A stretch of 6,133 bases of DNA from CBFGWV01 sp965652545 (GTDB taxonomy: Bacteria; Pseudomonadota; Gammaproteobacteria; Competibacterales; Competibacteraceae): positions 1 to 6,133 of the forward strand of contig CBFGWV010000290.1 in assembly GCA_965652545.1 (NCBI GenBank). The letters are read 5' to 3'. Each line of letters starts with the position of its first letter. The first letter of the stretch is position 1. Shown in pieces: positions 1-5,788 of the stretch. The notes beneath the pieces were generated by a model. It was not told the origin of the DNA, searched no databases, and was given only the letters and a program-made list of their open reading frames with translations. Made by a program: the position numbers and the translations under genes.

Positions 1-414
1 CTTATCTTGCGGAAAGCAGCAGTCGCGGGATTCCAGTGTCTCGAGCAGCCGGCAGTGCGCGGCCTCGTTCGCCGGACAGTCGGCGAGGCGCGCCAGTTCG
101 TCGCGGATGGCCATGAGGTCGCGGATTTTATCCTCGACCGCCTCCAGGTGCTCGCGGGCCAGGCTGTCTGCGGTCTCGCAAGGCTGTTCGGGATGATCGG
201 CCAGGCGCAGCAGGGTGCGGATCTCGTCCACCCCGAAACCCAGTTCCCGTGCACGGCGGATGAAGCGCAGCCTGGAGCCGGCCGCCTCGCCGTAGCGCCG
301 GTATCCGTTGGCCGCTCGCTGCGGTTCGGGCAGCAGCCCGCTGCGCTCGTAATAGCGGATGGTTTCGATGTTTACGCCGGTGAGCTCGGCGAGTCGGCCG
401 ATGGTGAACGACAT
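1..414 (-). CDS. MerR-family metal-responsive transcriptional regulator (partial, C-terminus off window)
   Basis: A cytoplasmic DNA-binding regulator that probably senses a soft or divalent heavy metal and activates the divergent efflux gene. The 138 visible residues start MSFTIGRLAELTGVN and carry the MerR winged-helix signature (ETIRYYERSGLLP, then NGYRRY, residues 17-41). A long dimerisation helix follows. Cys79, Cys113 and Cys121 occupy the metal-site positions of the ZntR/CadR/PbrR/MerR group. A Cys near position 79 is known to go with divalent-metal sensors, whereas CueR-type Cu(I) sensors have Ser there. A second pair, Cys132-Cys133, lies in the tail. No stop codon is reached before position 1, so the protein continues past the window, probably by only a few residues given usual family length. 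The start is ATG at 414-412. An AGGG ribosome site seven bases upstream lies within the operator arm. The exact metal cannot be read from sequence. Confidence 0.93.
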   Translation of the reverse strand, partial: MSFTIGRLAELTGVNIETIRYYERSGLLPEPQRAANGYRRYGEAAGSRLRFIRRARELGFGVDEIRTLLRLADHPEQPCETADSLAREHLEAVEDKIRDLMAIRDELARLADCPANEAAHCRLLETLESRDCCFPQDK

Positions 415-417
415 GGC

Positions 418-448
418 TTGACCCTGTAGCGACTACAGGGTTCAGGAT
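418..448 (+). promoter_or_regulatory. MerR-type promoter with operator dyad
   Basis: A -35 hexamer TTGACC (418-423) and a weak -10 CAGGAT (443-448) are separated by 19 bp, the long spacing expected of promoters activated by MerR-family DNA distortion. The spacer region holds a perfect dyad: ACCCTGTAG (421-429), three bases, then CTACAGGGT (433-441). The site lies between the divergent regulator and transporter genes. The left arm also supplies the AGGG ribosome site of the regulator, so bound regulator would cover its own translation start region in DNA and probably represses itself. The dyad and spacing are seen directly; the regulatory role is inferred from the family. Confidence 0.85.
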
Positions 449-476
449 ACCCCCGATACACCGGTGGGAGAACCGT

Positions 477-1127
477 ATGAGCGCACAGTGTTGTGGTCCG
501 CGTCCGAGCAACGGGCTCGAAGGGCGCCAATTGGCGCGCTACCGCGCCATTCTCTGGGTGGCCTTGCTGGCCAACGGAGCCATGTTCTTGGTTGAGGTCG
601 TTGCCGGTGTGATGGCCGGGTCGGTGGCGCTGCTGGCCGATGCGGTGGATTTTTTCGGTGATGCGGCCAATTACGGTATCAGTCTGTTTGTTCTGGGGAT
701 GGGATTGGCCGCCCGGGCACGGGCCTCGTTGTTCAAGGCGACCAGTATGGTGGTGTTCGGTTGCTGGGTGCTGGGGCATGCCCTGTGGTCGGCCATCGCC
801 GGTGGGCTGCCCGATGCGCCGACCATGGGTGTCGTGGGTGGCGTGGCGCTTGTGGTGAACCTGGCCGTGGCGGGTCTGTTGTTCGCCTTTCGCGACGGCG
901 ACAGCAACATGCGCAGTGTGTGGCTGTGCACGCGCAACGATGCGCTGGGCAATGTCGCGGTGCTGCTTGCGGCCTTGGGCGTTTTCGGCACTGGAACGGC
1001 GTGGCCGGATCTCATCGTCGCCGGCCTGATGGCGGGTTTGGCGATTTGGGCGGGGGTGCAGGTGATCGGGCAGGCGCGTGGTGAGTTAGCCGATCAGTCC
1101 CTGGGGTCGCCGGCAAGCGGGCGGTGA
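477..1127 (+). CDS. Short CDF-family cation efflux transporter
   Basis: An inner-membrane metal-cation/proton antiporter of the cation diffusion facilitator type, 216 residues with about six membrane segments. It lacks the cytoplasmic C-terminal domain found in most family members of about 300 residues, as it ends shortly after the last helix. Helix 2 carries D58-x3-D62 (LLADAVDFFGDAANYG), matching the Asp pair of YiiP. In helix 5 the usual His-x3-Asp is C151-x3-D155 (WLCTRNDALGNVAV), which suggests a thiophilic metal. The N-terminus has a Cys5-Cys6 pair that could be an additional metal contact. ATG at 477 is preceded by GGGAG six bases upstream. It is divergent from the MerR-type regulator and behind its operator, so induction by that regulator is likely. 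The substrate (Cd, Pb, Zn, Co or Hg) is not determined. Confidence 0.88.
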   Translation: MSAQCCGPRPSNGLEGRQLARYRAILWVALLANGAMFLVEVVAGVMAGSVALLADAVDFFGDAANYGISLFVLGMGLAARARASLFKATSMVVFGCWVLGHALWSAIAGGLPDAPTMGVVGGVALVVNLAVAGLLFAFRDGDSNMRSVWLCTRNDALGNVAVLLAALGVFGTGTAWPDLIVAGLMAGLAIWAGVQVIGQARGELADQSLGSPASGR

Positions 1128-1150
1128 CGGGAGGCCTGCGCCCAACCTCC

Positions 1151-1264
1151 GCCGTTGGAGCCGGGTGGGTCATGTTCAGACGCGCTGTGAACACGTCCGT
1201 GTGAGCTCGACGGCAGCATCCATGCTGCCGACGGTCTGAACATGACCCACCCGGCTCCAACGGC
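1151..1264. repeat. Palindromic element copy 1: conserved core inside private inverted arms
   Basis: Arms at 1151-1181 and 1234-1264 are perfect 31-bp inverted repeats. They enclose a 52-bp core (1182-1233) that recurs at two other places in the window. The core holds a small hairpin, ACAC/GTGT around GTCC (1191-1202), and an 8-bp hairpin, CGGCAGCA/TGCTGCCG around TCCA (1211-1230). The arm sequence is unlike the arms of the other copies. The element fills the gap between the convergent transporter gene (ends 1127) and acr3 (ends 1284), so as RNA it could end or protect both transcripts. No T-run follows either arm, so it is not a standard intrinsic terminator. Confidence 0.93.
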
Positions 1265-1283
1265 TCACCTCGGTGGCTTGGCC

Positions 1284-2363
1284 CTATCGCACTGGGGGTT
1301 CGCCGTACCATTGCCGACTTCGGTTCACGAAACGGACCAGGGCGAGCATGACCGGCACCTCGACCAATACACCCACTACGGTCGCCAGGGCGGCGCCGGA
1401 GTGCAGACCGAACAGGCTGATTGCTACCGCCACGGCGAGTTCGAAGAAATTGGAAGTTCCGATCAGGGCTGCGGGCGCGCCGATGGACACGGGTACTGAC
1501 CAGGCCCGCGCCCAGAGGTAGGCGATGGCGAAGATGCCGATGCTCTGAAGAATCAGCGGGATGGCGATCAGCCCGATGGCCAGGGGGTGGGCGAGAACAC
1601 GTTCGCCCTGGAATGCAAAGAGGATGAGCACAGTGACGATGAGACCGACGACGGTCACCGGTTTGATGCGCCCGGTGAAGGTGGCCACCGCCGCCTCACC
1701 GCCTTGTTTGATGAGCACGCGGCGGGTGATCACGCCGGCGATCAACGGAATCACCACATAAAGCACGACCGACAGCAGCAAGGTTTCCCAAGGCACGATG
1801 ACATCGGCCACCCCGAGCAGGAAGGCGACGATGGGCGCGAACGCAAAGATCATGACCAGATCGTTCACGGCGACCTGGACCAGCGTGTAGGTGGCGTCGC
1901 CGCGGGTGAGTTGGCTCCAGACGAAGACCATGGCGGTACACGGCGCCGCGCCCAGGAGGATCATGCCGGCGATATAGCTTTGTGCATCGTCTGCCGGCAC
2001 GAGGCCCGCAAACAGCCAGTCGAAGCACAACAGGGCCAGCCCGGCCATGGTGAAGGGCTTGATCACCCAGTTCACGACCAGCGTGATGGTCAGCCCCTTG
2101 GGCTTGTCGCCGACATGGCTGAGCGAGGCGAAGTCGACGTTGATCATCATCGGGTAGACCATCGCCCAGATGAGCACGGCCACCACCAGGTTGACGTTGG
2201 CCACCTCCAATGAGCTCAACCAACCAAAGGCGCCCGGTGCGAGATTGCCCAGAACGATGCCCGCGACGAGCGCCGCGGCCACCCACAGGCTCAGATAGCG
2301 TTCGAAGACGCCCAGCGGGTCGCCGGCGCTGCGGCGTGCGGTGATGTCACATTGGGCACTCAC
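1284..2363 (-). CDS. acr3: Acr3-type arsenite efflux permease
   Basis: An inner-membrane arsenite exporter of the ACR3 (BART superfamily) type, 359 residues with about ten hydrophobic segments. Family hallmarks are visible: GAAPCTAMVFVWS with the conserved Cys142, NDLVMIFAFAPIV (residues 167-179), GTSNFFELAVAVAISLFG (302-319), and VGVLVEVPVML with Glu335. This Cys and Glu are the residues known to be needed for arsenite transport. The start is GTG at 2363-2361, chosen because GAGGA lies seven bases upstream (2375-2371) and the reading gives the usual N-terminus (MSAQC...FERYLSLWVA). It is last in the arsenic operon, 189 bp beyond arsR, and that gap is largely filled by a palindromic element. 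It would export the arsenite made by the upstream ArsC. It may also have its own promoter, but none is convincing. Confidence 0.96.
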   Translation of the reverse strand: MSAQCDITARRSAGDPLGVFERYLSLWVAAALVAGIVLGNLAPGAFGWLSSLEVANVNLVVAVLIWAMVYPMMINVDFASLSHVGDKPKGLTITLVVNWVIKPFTMAGLALLCFDWLFAGLVPADDAQSYIAGMILLGAAPCTAMVFVWSQLTRGDATYTLVQVAVNDLVMIFAFAPIVAFLLGVADVIVPWETLLLSVVLYVVIPLIAGVITRRVLIKQGGEAAVATFTGRIKPVTVVGLIVTVLILFAFQGERVLAHPLAIGLIAIPLILQSIGIFAIAYLWARAWSVPVSIGAPAALIGTSNFFELAVAVAISLFGLHSGAALATVVGVLVEVPVMLALVRFVNRSRQWYGEPPVR

Positions 2364-2370
2364 GGGTTAT

Positions 2371-2387
2371 TCCTCGCAGTCGCTGCG
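2371..2387 (-). promoter_or_regulatory. acr3 ribosome binding site next to a small hairpin
   Basis: On the minus strand GAGGA (2375-2371) precedes the GTG start by seven bases and decides that start. Immediately upstream, CGCAG (2387-2383), CGA and CTGCG (2379-2375) form a 5-bp hairpin that shares one base with the ribosome site. This could mildly affect translation of acr3; the effect is inferred only. Confidence 0.55.
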
Positions 2388-2416
2388 TAAAAGGTGTCGA
2401 CCGGCCATCAAGGTGA

Positions 2417-2534
2417 GCCTTTGCGGGTCGGGGGGTTATCGGGTCAGACCGTCGGCCGCAGGGAAGCGGCCGTCGAGCGCACACGGATGTGTCCACAGCG
2501 AGTCTGACCCGATAACCCCCCGACCCGTGAAGGC
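2417..2534. repeat. Palindromic element copy 2, inverted, inside the ars operon
   Basis: Perfect 26-bp inverted arms (2424-2449 and 2502-2527) extend to 33 bp (2417-2449 and 2502-2534) with two mismatches that would be G-U pairs in a plus-strand RNA. The 52-bp core (2450-2501) is the reverse complement of the core in copies 1 and 3, with 44 of 52 positions equal to copy 1. Core hairpins are CGGCCGC/GCGGCCG around AGGGAA (2453-2472) and ACAC/GTGT around GGAT (2481-2492). It lies between the arsR stop and the acr3 start, both read on the minus strand, so it falls within an otherwise compact operon and could attenuate or process the message before acr3. Confidence 0.93.
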
Positions 2535-2552
2535 GGTGCACCAGCGAGGACC

Positions 2553-2936
2553 TCAAGAACAGCAGCGTTGCCCCGGCCGGTCCGGCATGGCCACCAGCCG
2601 GCGGTAGTCAGTCACGAACGGCTCATCCTGCGCGCATCCCTCGCTTACCGTCTTGATCGTCGTCAGCGCCCACGCCGGCAGCTCATCCGCCAGCCGGTAG
2701 TGAATCCACACCCCATCGCGCCGGTCCGCCACCAGCGCCGTCTCGCGCAGCACCGCCAAATGCCGTGACATCTTCGGCTGACTCACCCGCAGCGCAAAAG
2801 TAAGCTCGCACACGCACAGCTCCCGCTCGCGCACCAGCAGCATCAGCGTCCGCAAGCGGGTCGAATCCGCCAGCGCCTGGAATACGGCCTGGGGCGTCAG
2901 AACAGCGTCGTCTATCGTCGGTTGTGGCGTGCTCAT
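2553..2936 (-). CDS. arsR: ArsR-family arsenite-responsive repressor
   Basis: A cytoplasmic winged-helix repressor that is expected to leave DNA when it binds As(III); 127 residues. The HTH region is VSQPKMSRHLAVLRETALV (residues 51-69), with the wing at DGVWIHYRL (74-82). The metalloid site in ELCVCEL has Cys41 and Cys43, but the third Cys of the E. coli-type CVCDLC motif is Thr46. Work on E. coli ArsR indicates that two thiolates can suffice for response. Extra cysteines lie at 101, 125 and 126; whether they serve as ligands is unknown. The ATG (2936-2934) overlaps the arsJ stop as ATGA and has no clear ribosome site, so translation is probably coupled to arsJ. The open frame runs far upstream in the arsJ region, but ATG 2936 gives the normal family length. 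It is unusual in lying fourth in the operon rather than first. Confidence 0.95.
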   Translation of the reverse strand: MSTPQPTIDDAVLTPQAVFQALADSTRLRTLMLLVRERELCVCELTFALRVSQPKMSRHLAVLRETALVADRRDGVWIHYRLADELPAWALTTIKTVSEGCAQDEPFVTDYRRLVAMPDRPGQRCCS

Positions 2937-4150
2937 GCAGGTACCGGAGTCGGATTGGCGCGCGGTGGCAGCGCAAAGGATAACGCGGCCGCCGCCAGCA
3001 CCATCAGGGCCGAAGCCCACAGACAGCCAGCGAGGCCCTGGGTCTGGTACAGCCAGCCGGAGAGCACCGTCCCGGCCAGGCGACCGCCGGCATTGGCCAT
3101 GTAATAAAAGCCCACGTTGAGCGACACCTTGTCGCCTTGCGCATAGGCGAGGATCAAGAATGAATGCAACGCGGAATTGACGGCGAACACCACCCCGAAG
3201 ACGGCCAGCCCGATGATGAGCACCGCATCGGCCGCCCAGCCGGCGGTCAGTGCCGCCGCCATCGCCGCCGGCAGCAGCGACAGGCCAAACGCCCAGATGC
3301 GTGCGGTCGAACCGGCTGCCACACGGTCGCGATGCAGTCGGCGCAGCAGGTTCGGCGCCAGCGCCTGGACCATGCCGTAGCCGATCACCCAGGCAGCCAG
3401 GAACGTACCCGTTCCCATAATCGACCAGCCCAGCACGCTGGTCAGAAAGACCGGAAGCCCCACGACGAACCAGACATCGCGCGCACCGAAGAGAAAAAAC
3501 CGGGCCGCGGACAGCCAGTTGATCGCCGGAGTATTGGCAAAGACCTGGGTGAACGGCGTCTTGGCCTTCAGCCGGCCGACGCCATCGGGCAGCGTGAGCA
3601 TTGTGGCGAGCATCACGATCAGTAGCCCACCGGCGAGCACCGCAAGCGCACCGCGGAAGCCCAGCCCGGCCAGCAACGCGGCGCCGAGAAAGAAGCCTGC
3701 GCCCTTGAGGGCGTTCTTCGAGCCCGTCAGCACCGCGACCCAGCGGAACAGCCGGGTATCGCCGCCGTGGGTGATCAACGACTTCACGCTCGCCTTGGCC
3801 GACATCTTGTTCAGGTCCTTGGCGATGCCCGAAAGCGCCTGCGCGGCCATGACATAGGCGACCGACAGCCAAGCGTCGGGTACGGTCAGCGCCGCCAGTG
3901 CGACCACCTGCATGCCCATGCCGATGTGCATGGTGCGGTTGAGCCCGATGCGTGCCCCAAGCCACCCGCCGACCAGGTTGGTGACGATGCCGAAGACCTC
4001 GTAGAACAGGAACAGCATCGCCACATCGAAGGGCGAAAACCCCAGCCCGTGGAAGTACAGCACCACCAGCATGCGGATGGCACCATCGGTCAGGGTGAAC
4101 GCCCAGTAGCCGCCGGTGACGATCAGGTAGTTGCGCAGGCCGCTGTCCAC
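2933..4150 (-). CDS. arsJ: ArsJ organoarsenical (1-arseno-3-phosphoglycerate) efflux MFS transporter
   Basis: An inner-membrane major facilitator protein, 405 residues with about twelve hydrophobic segments. It is known to export 1-arseno-3-phosphoglycerate made by a partner GAPDH from arsenate, giving arsenate resistance without reduction. Recognisable parts are NYLIVTGGYWAFTLTDGAIR at the N-terminus, the MFS loop 2-3 motif GGWLGARIGLNR (residues 61-72), the ArsJ-like segment GIAKDLNKMSAKASVK (108-123) and a late NVGFYYMANAGGRLAG segment. The start GTG 4150-4148 is chosen because it lies five bases after the gapdh stop, with a G-rich ribosome-site-like stretch (4165-4159) upstream. An in-frame ATG at 4210 would overlap gapdh by more than 50 bp. 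The stop overlaps the arsR start by 4 bp. The direct neighbour gapdh strongly supports the assignment. Confidence 0.94.
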   Translation of the reverse strand: MDSGLRNYLIVTGGYWAFTLTDGAIRMLVVLYFHGLGFSPFDVAMLFLFYEVFGIVTNLVGGWLGARIGLNRTMHIGMGMQVVALAALTVPDAWLSVAYVMAAQALSGIAKDLNKMSAKASVKSLITHGGDTRLFRWVAVLTGSKNALKGAGFFLGAALLAGLGFRGALAVLAGGLLIVMLATMLTLPDGVGRLKAKTPFTQVFANTPAINWLSAARFFLFGARDVWFVVGLPVFLTSVLGWSIMGTGTFLAAWVIGYGMVQALAPNLLRRLHRDRVAAGSTARIWAFGLSLLPAAMAAALTAGWAADAVLIIGLAVFGVVFAVNSALHSFLILAYAQGDKVSLNVGFYYMANAGGRLAGTVLSGWLYQTQGLAGCLWASALMVLAAAALSFALPPRANPTPVPA

Positions 4151-4155
4151 ACTGG

Positions 4156-5151
4156 CTACCCCGCCGCCACCAACCTGGCCAGGTCGATCATCCGCTGCAC
4201 ATAGCCCCATTCATTGTCGTACCAGGCCAGCAGCTTGACGTGGCGGCCGTCGACCACGCGGGTGCACAGGGCATCGACGATGGCCGAGCGCGGGTCGTTG
4301 AGGTAGTCGATGGACACCAACGGCCGCTCTTCGTAGCCGAGGATGCCGCACAGCTCGCCCTCAGCCGCCTCGCGCAACAATGTATTCACCTCGTCCACGG
4401 TCACCGCGCGCGCCGATTCGAAGACGAAGTCGGTGAGCGAGGCATTGAGCAACGGCACGCGCACGGCCAGGCCGTCGAGCTTGCCGGTGAGTTCGGGAAA
4501 GATCTGGGTGATCGCCTTGGCCGAGCCGGTGGAGGTGGGAATCAGCGACAGCGCGCCGGCCCGTGCTCGGCGCAGGTCCTTGTGGCCCTTGTCGACGATG
4601 CTCTGGGTGTTGGTCGCATCGTGGATGGTGGTAATGGACCCGCGCACGATGCCAATGTGCTCGTGCATGACCTTCACCAGCGGCGCCAGGCAGTTGGTGG
4701 TGCACGAGGCGGCGGTGATCAGGCGGTGCTCGGCCGGGTCGTAGCGGTGGTGATTGACGCCATACACGAGGTTAAGGGCGCCGTTGACGGGGGCGGCGAC
4801 CAGCACGGTTTGCACGCCCTGATCGAGGTAGGCCTGCAACTGCTCCGGTTTGCGGAAGGCGCCGGTGCATTCGAGCACCAGGTCGCAGCCCGACCAGTCG
4901 GTGTCGGCGATCGCCGCGTGCCGGGTGTATGCAAGGGCTTGCCCATCGACCATGAGGGTGTCGCCTTCGCCCGCTACCGGGGTCGGCCAGATACCGTGCA
5001 CGGAGTCGAATGTGGTGAGGTGGGCGGATGCGGCGGCATCGCAGGCGATGTCGTTCACTTGCGTGAAGACCAGCACCGGGTCGCCCCAGCCGGCGCGCAG
5101 CGCCAGACGCCCCATACGGCCGAAACCGTTAATGCCGATGCGCAGGCTCAT
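4156..5151 (-). CDS. gapdh: Arsenic-operon glyceraldehyde-3-phosphate dehydrogenase (type I)
   Basis: Cytoplasmic NAD-dependent GAPDH, 331 residues, close to the usual family length. With arsenate in place of phosphate it forms 1-arseno-3-phosphoglycerate, the ArsJ substrate. The Rossmann motif is GINGFGRMGR (residues 6-15), and Asp34 after strand 2 (QVND) is typical of NAD preference. The catalytic segment ASCTTNCLAP carries Cys150, and His177 in TTIHDATN is the catalytic base. WYDNEWGY is the usual C-terminal motif. The ATG (5151-5149) overlaps the arsC stop as ATGA; GAGGAA lies eleven bases upstream inside arsC. Placement between arsC and arsJ marks it as the arsenate-dedicated paralogue rather than the housekeeping glycolytic copy. 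That is an inference from context, as the sequence alone would not separate the two roles. Confidence 0.95.
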   Translation of the reverse strand: MSLRIGINGFGRMGRLALRAGWGDPVLVFTQVNDIACDAAASAHLTTFDSVHGIWPTPVAGEGDTLMVDGQALAYTRHAAIADTDWSGCDLVLECTGAFRKPEQLQAYLDQGVQTVLVAAPVNGALNLVYGVNHHRYDPAEHRLITAASCTTNCLAPLVKVMHEHIGIVRGSITTIHDATNTQSIVDKGHKDLRRARAGALSLIPTSTGSAKAITQIFPELTGKLDGLAVRVPLLNASLTDFVFESARAVTVDEVNTLLREAAEGELCGILGYEERPLVSIDYLNDPRSAIVDALCTRVVDGRHVKLLAWYDNEWGYVQRMIDLARLVAAG

Positions 5152-5669
5152 GACGAGGTTTCTTCCTCACCCAGGCGGGTGCGGCCGATATCGTCCAGGT
5201 GGGCTTGCAGGGTAAGTTTGTCGAGGGATCGCATGGGCAGGCTGACGAAGATCTTGATGCGGTTTTCCAGTTCGCGGAAGGCTTGGCGGAAGGCCATCAT
5301 CCGCGTGACTTCGTCGCCCTCGACAGCGACCGGGTCCTCGACGCCCCAGTGGGCGGTCATGGGTTGGCCGGGCCATACGGGGCAGGTTTCGGCGGCGGCT
5401 TTGTCGCAGACGGTGAAGACGAAGTCCATGCGCGGGGCATCGGGTTGCGCGAACACGCTCCAGTCTTTGCTTGCGAGGCCGTCGGTGAGGTGGTTGTGGC
5501 GGCGGAGGATCTCCAAGGCCAACGGATGTACGGTGCCGCGAGGGTGGCTGCCGGCGCTGTAGCCACGGAAGCGACCCTGCCCCCAGCGGTTGATCAGGCA
5601 TTCACCGAAGATGCTGCGGGCGGAGTTGCCCGTGCACAGAAAGAGTACGTTGAAGGGCGTGTCGGCCAT
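5148..5669 (-). CDS. arsC: Arsenate reductase, low-molecular-weight phosphatase family
   Basis: A cytoplasmic enzyme reducing arsenate to arsenite, 173 residues. The phosphatase-type P-loop is CTGNSARS with Cys12 and Arg18 (C-x5-R). Further redox cysteines are likely Cys88 and Cys96 (TVCDKAAAETCPVWPG), comparable to the Cys82/Cys89 pair of S. aureus pI258 ArsC though one residue wider apart. Asp112 in HWGVEDP fits the conserved acid loop. Recycling by thioredoxin is likely but not proven; in this subfamily the electron donor varies. ATG 5669-5667 puts the P-loop Cys at residue 12, the family norm; the frame stays open upstream to 5834, but that extension runs through a repeat element and is not credible. 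It is the first gene of the operon and overlaps gapdh by 4 bp. Its arsenite product would be exported by Acr3. Confidence 0.94.
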   Translation of the reverse strand: MADTPFNVLFLCTGNSARSIFGECLINRWGQGRFRGYSAGSHPRGTVHPLALEILRRHNHLTDGLASKDWSVFAQPDAPRMDFVFTVCDKAAAETCPVWPGQPMTAHWGVEDPVAVEGDEVTRMMAFRQAFRELENRIKIFVSLPMRSLDKLTLQAHLDDIGRTRLGEEETSS

Positions 5670-5698
5670 GGTCTGGGTCCGTCGGGGAGTCGGCAACA

Positions 5699-5724
5699 CA
5701 TATGCTGACACAGATATATGACAA
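5699..5724 (-). promoter_or_regulatory. Candidate ArsR operator and promoter of the ars operon
   Basis: An AT-rich patch in otherwise GC-rich DNA 30-55 bp upstream of arsC. It holds an imperfect dyad, CATATGCTG (5699-5707), ACA, CAGATATATG (5711-5720), reminiscent of ArsR-family operators. On the minus strand TTGTCA (5724-5719) resembles a -35 hexamer, but the element 17 bp further is a poor -10 (ATGTGT). The position upstream of the first operon gene favours a control site; the exact promoter is uncertain. Confidence 0.45.
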
Positions 5725-5788
5725 AACGAATATTCCAGGCGGGTATTCCGGCGGTGGGGCGGGCTTTCGGGGTCTGCGCCCGTTTCCC

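Noticed and set aside
1587..2213. Plus-strand open frame opposite acr3
   Set aside because: A His/Asp/Gly-rich shadow of a clear transporter gene, with no ribosome site or recognisable domain.
2364..2423. Separate acr3 promoter
   Set aside because: TTGATG on the minus strand resembles a -35, but no -10 lies at acceptable spacing, so I cannot support it.
2553..3965. Minus-strand 470-codon open frame that would fuse a long N-terminal extension to ArsR
   Set aside because: The upstream part is arsJ read in another frame. ATG 2936 gives a normal ArsR length and an ATGA overlap with arsJ.
2933..4210. arsJ start at ATG 4210
   Set aside because: It would overlap the gapdh C-terminus by 55 bp and add a non-hydrophobic stretch not typical of ArsJ; GTG 4150 follows the gapdh stop by five bases.
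4240..5562. Long 440-codon plus-strand open frame opposite gapdh and arsC
   Set aside because: It lies wholly antisense to two clear enzymes with catalytic motifs, has low-complexity Gly/Ala/Val/His-rich composition and no family resemblance; such frames are common in GC-rich DNA.
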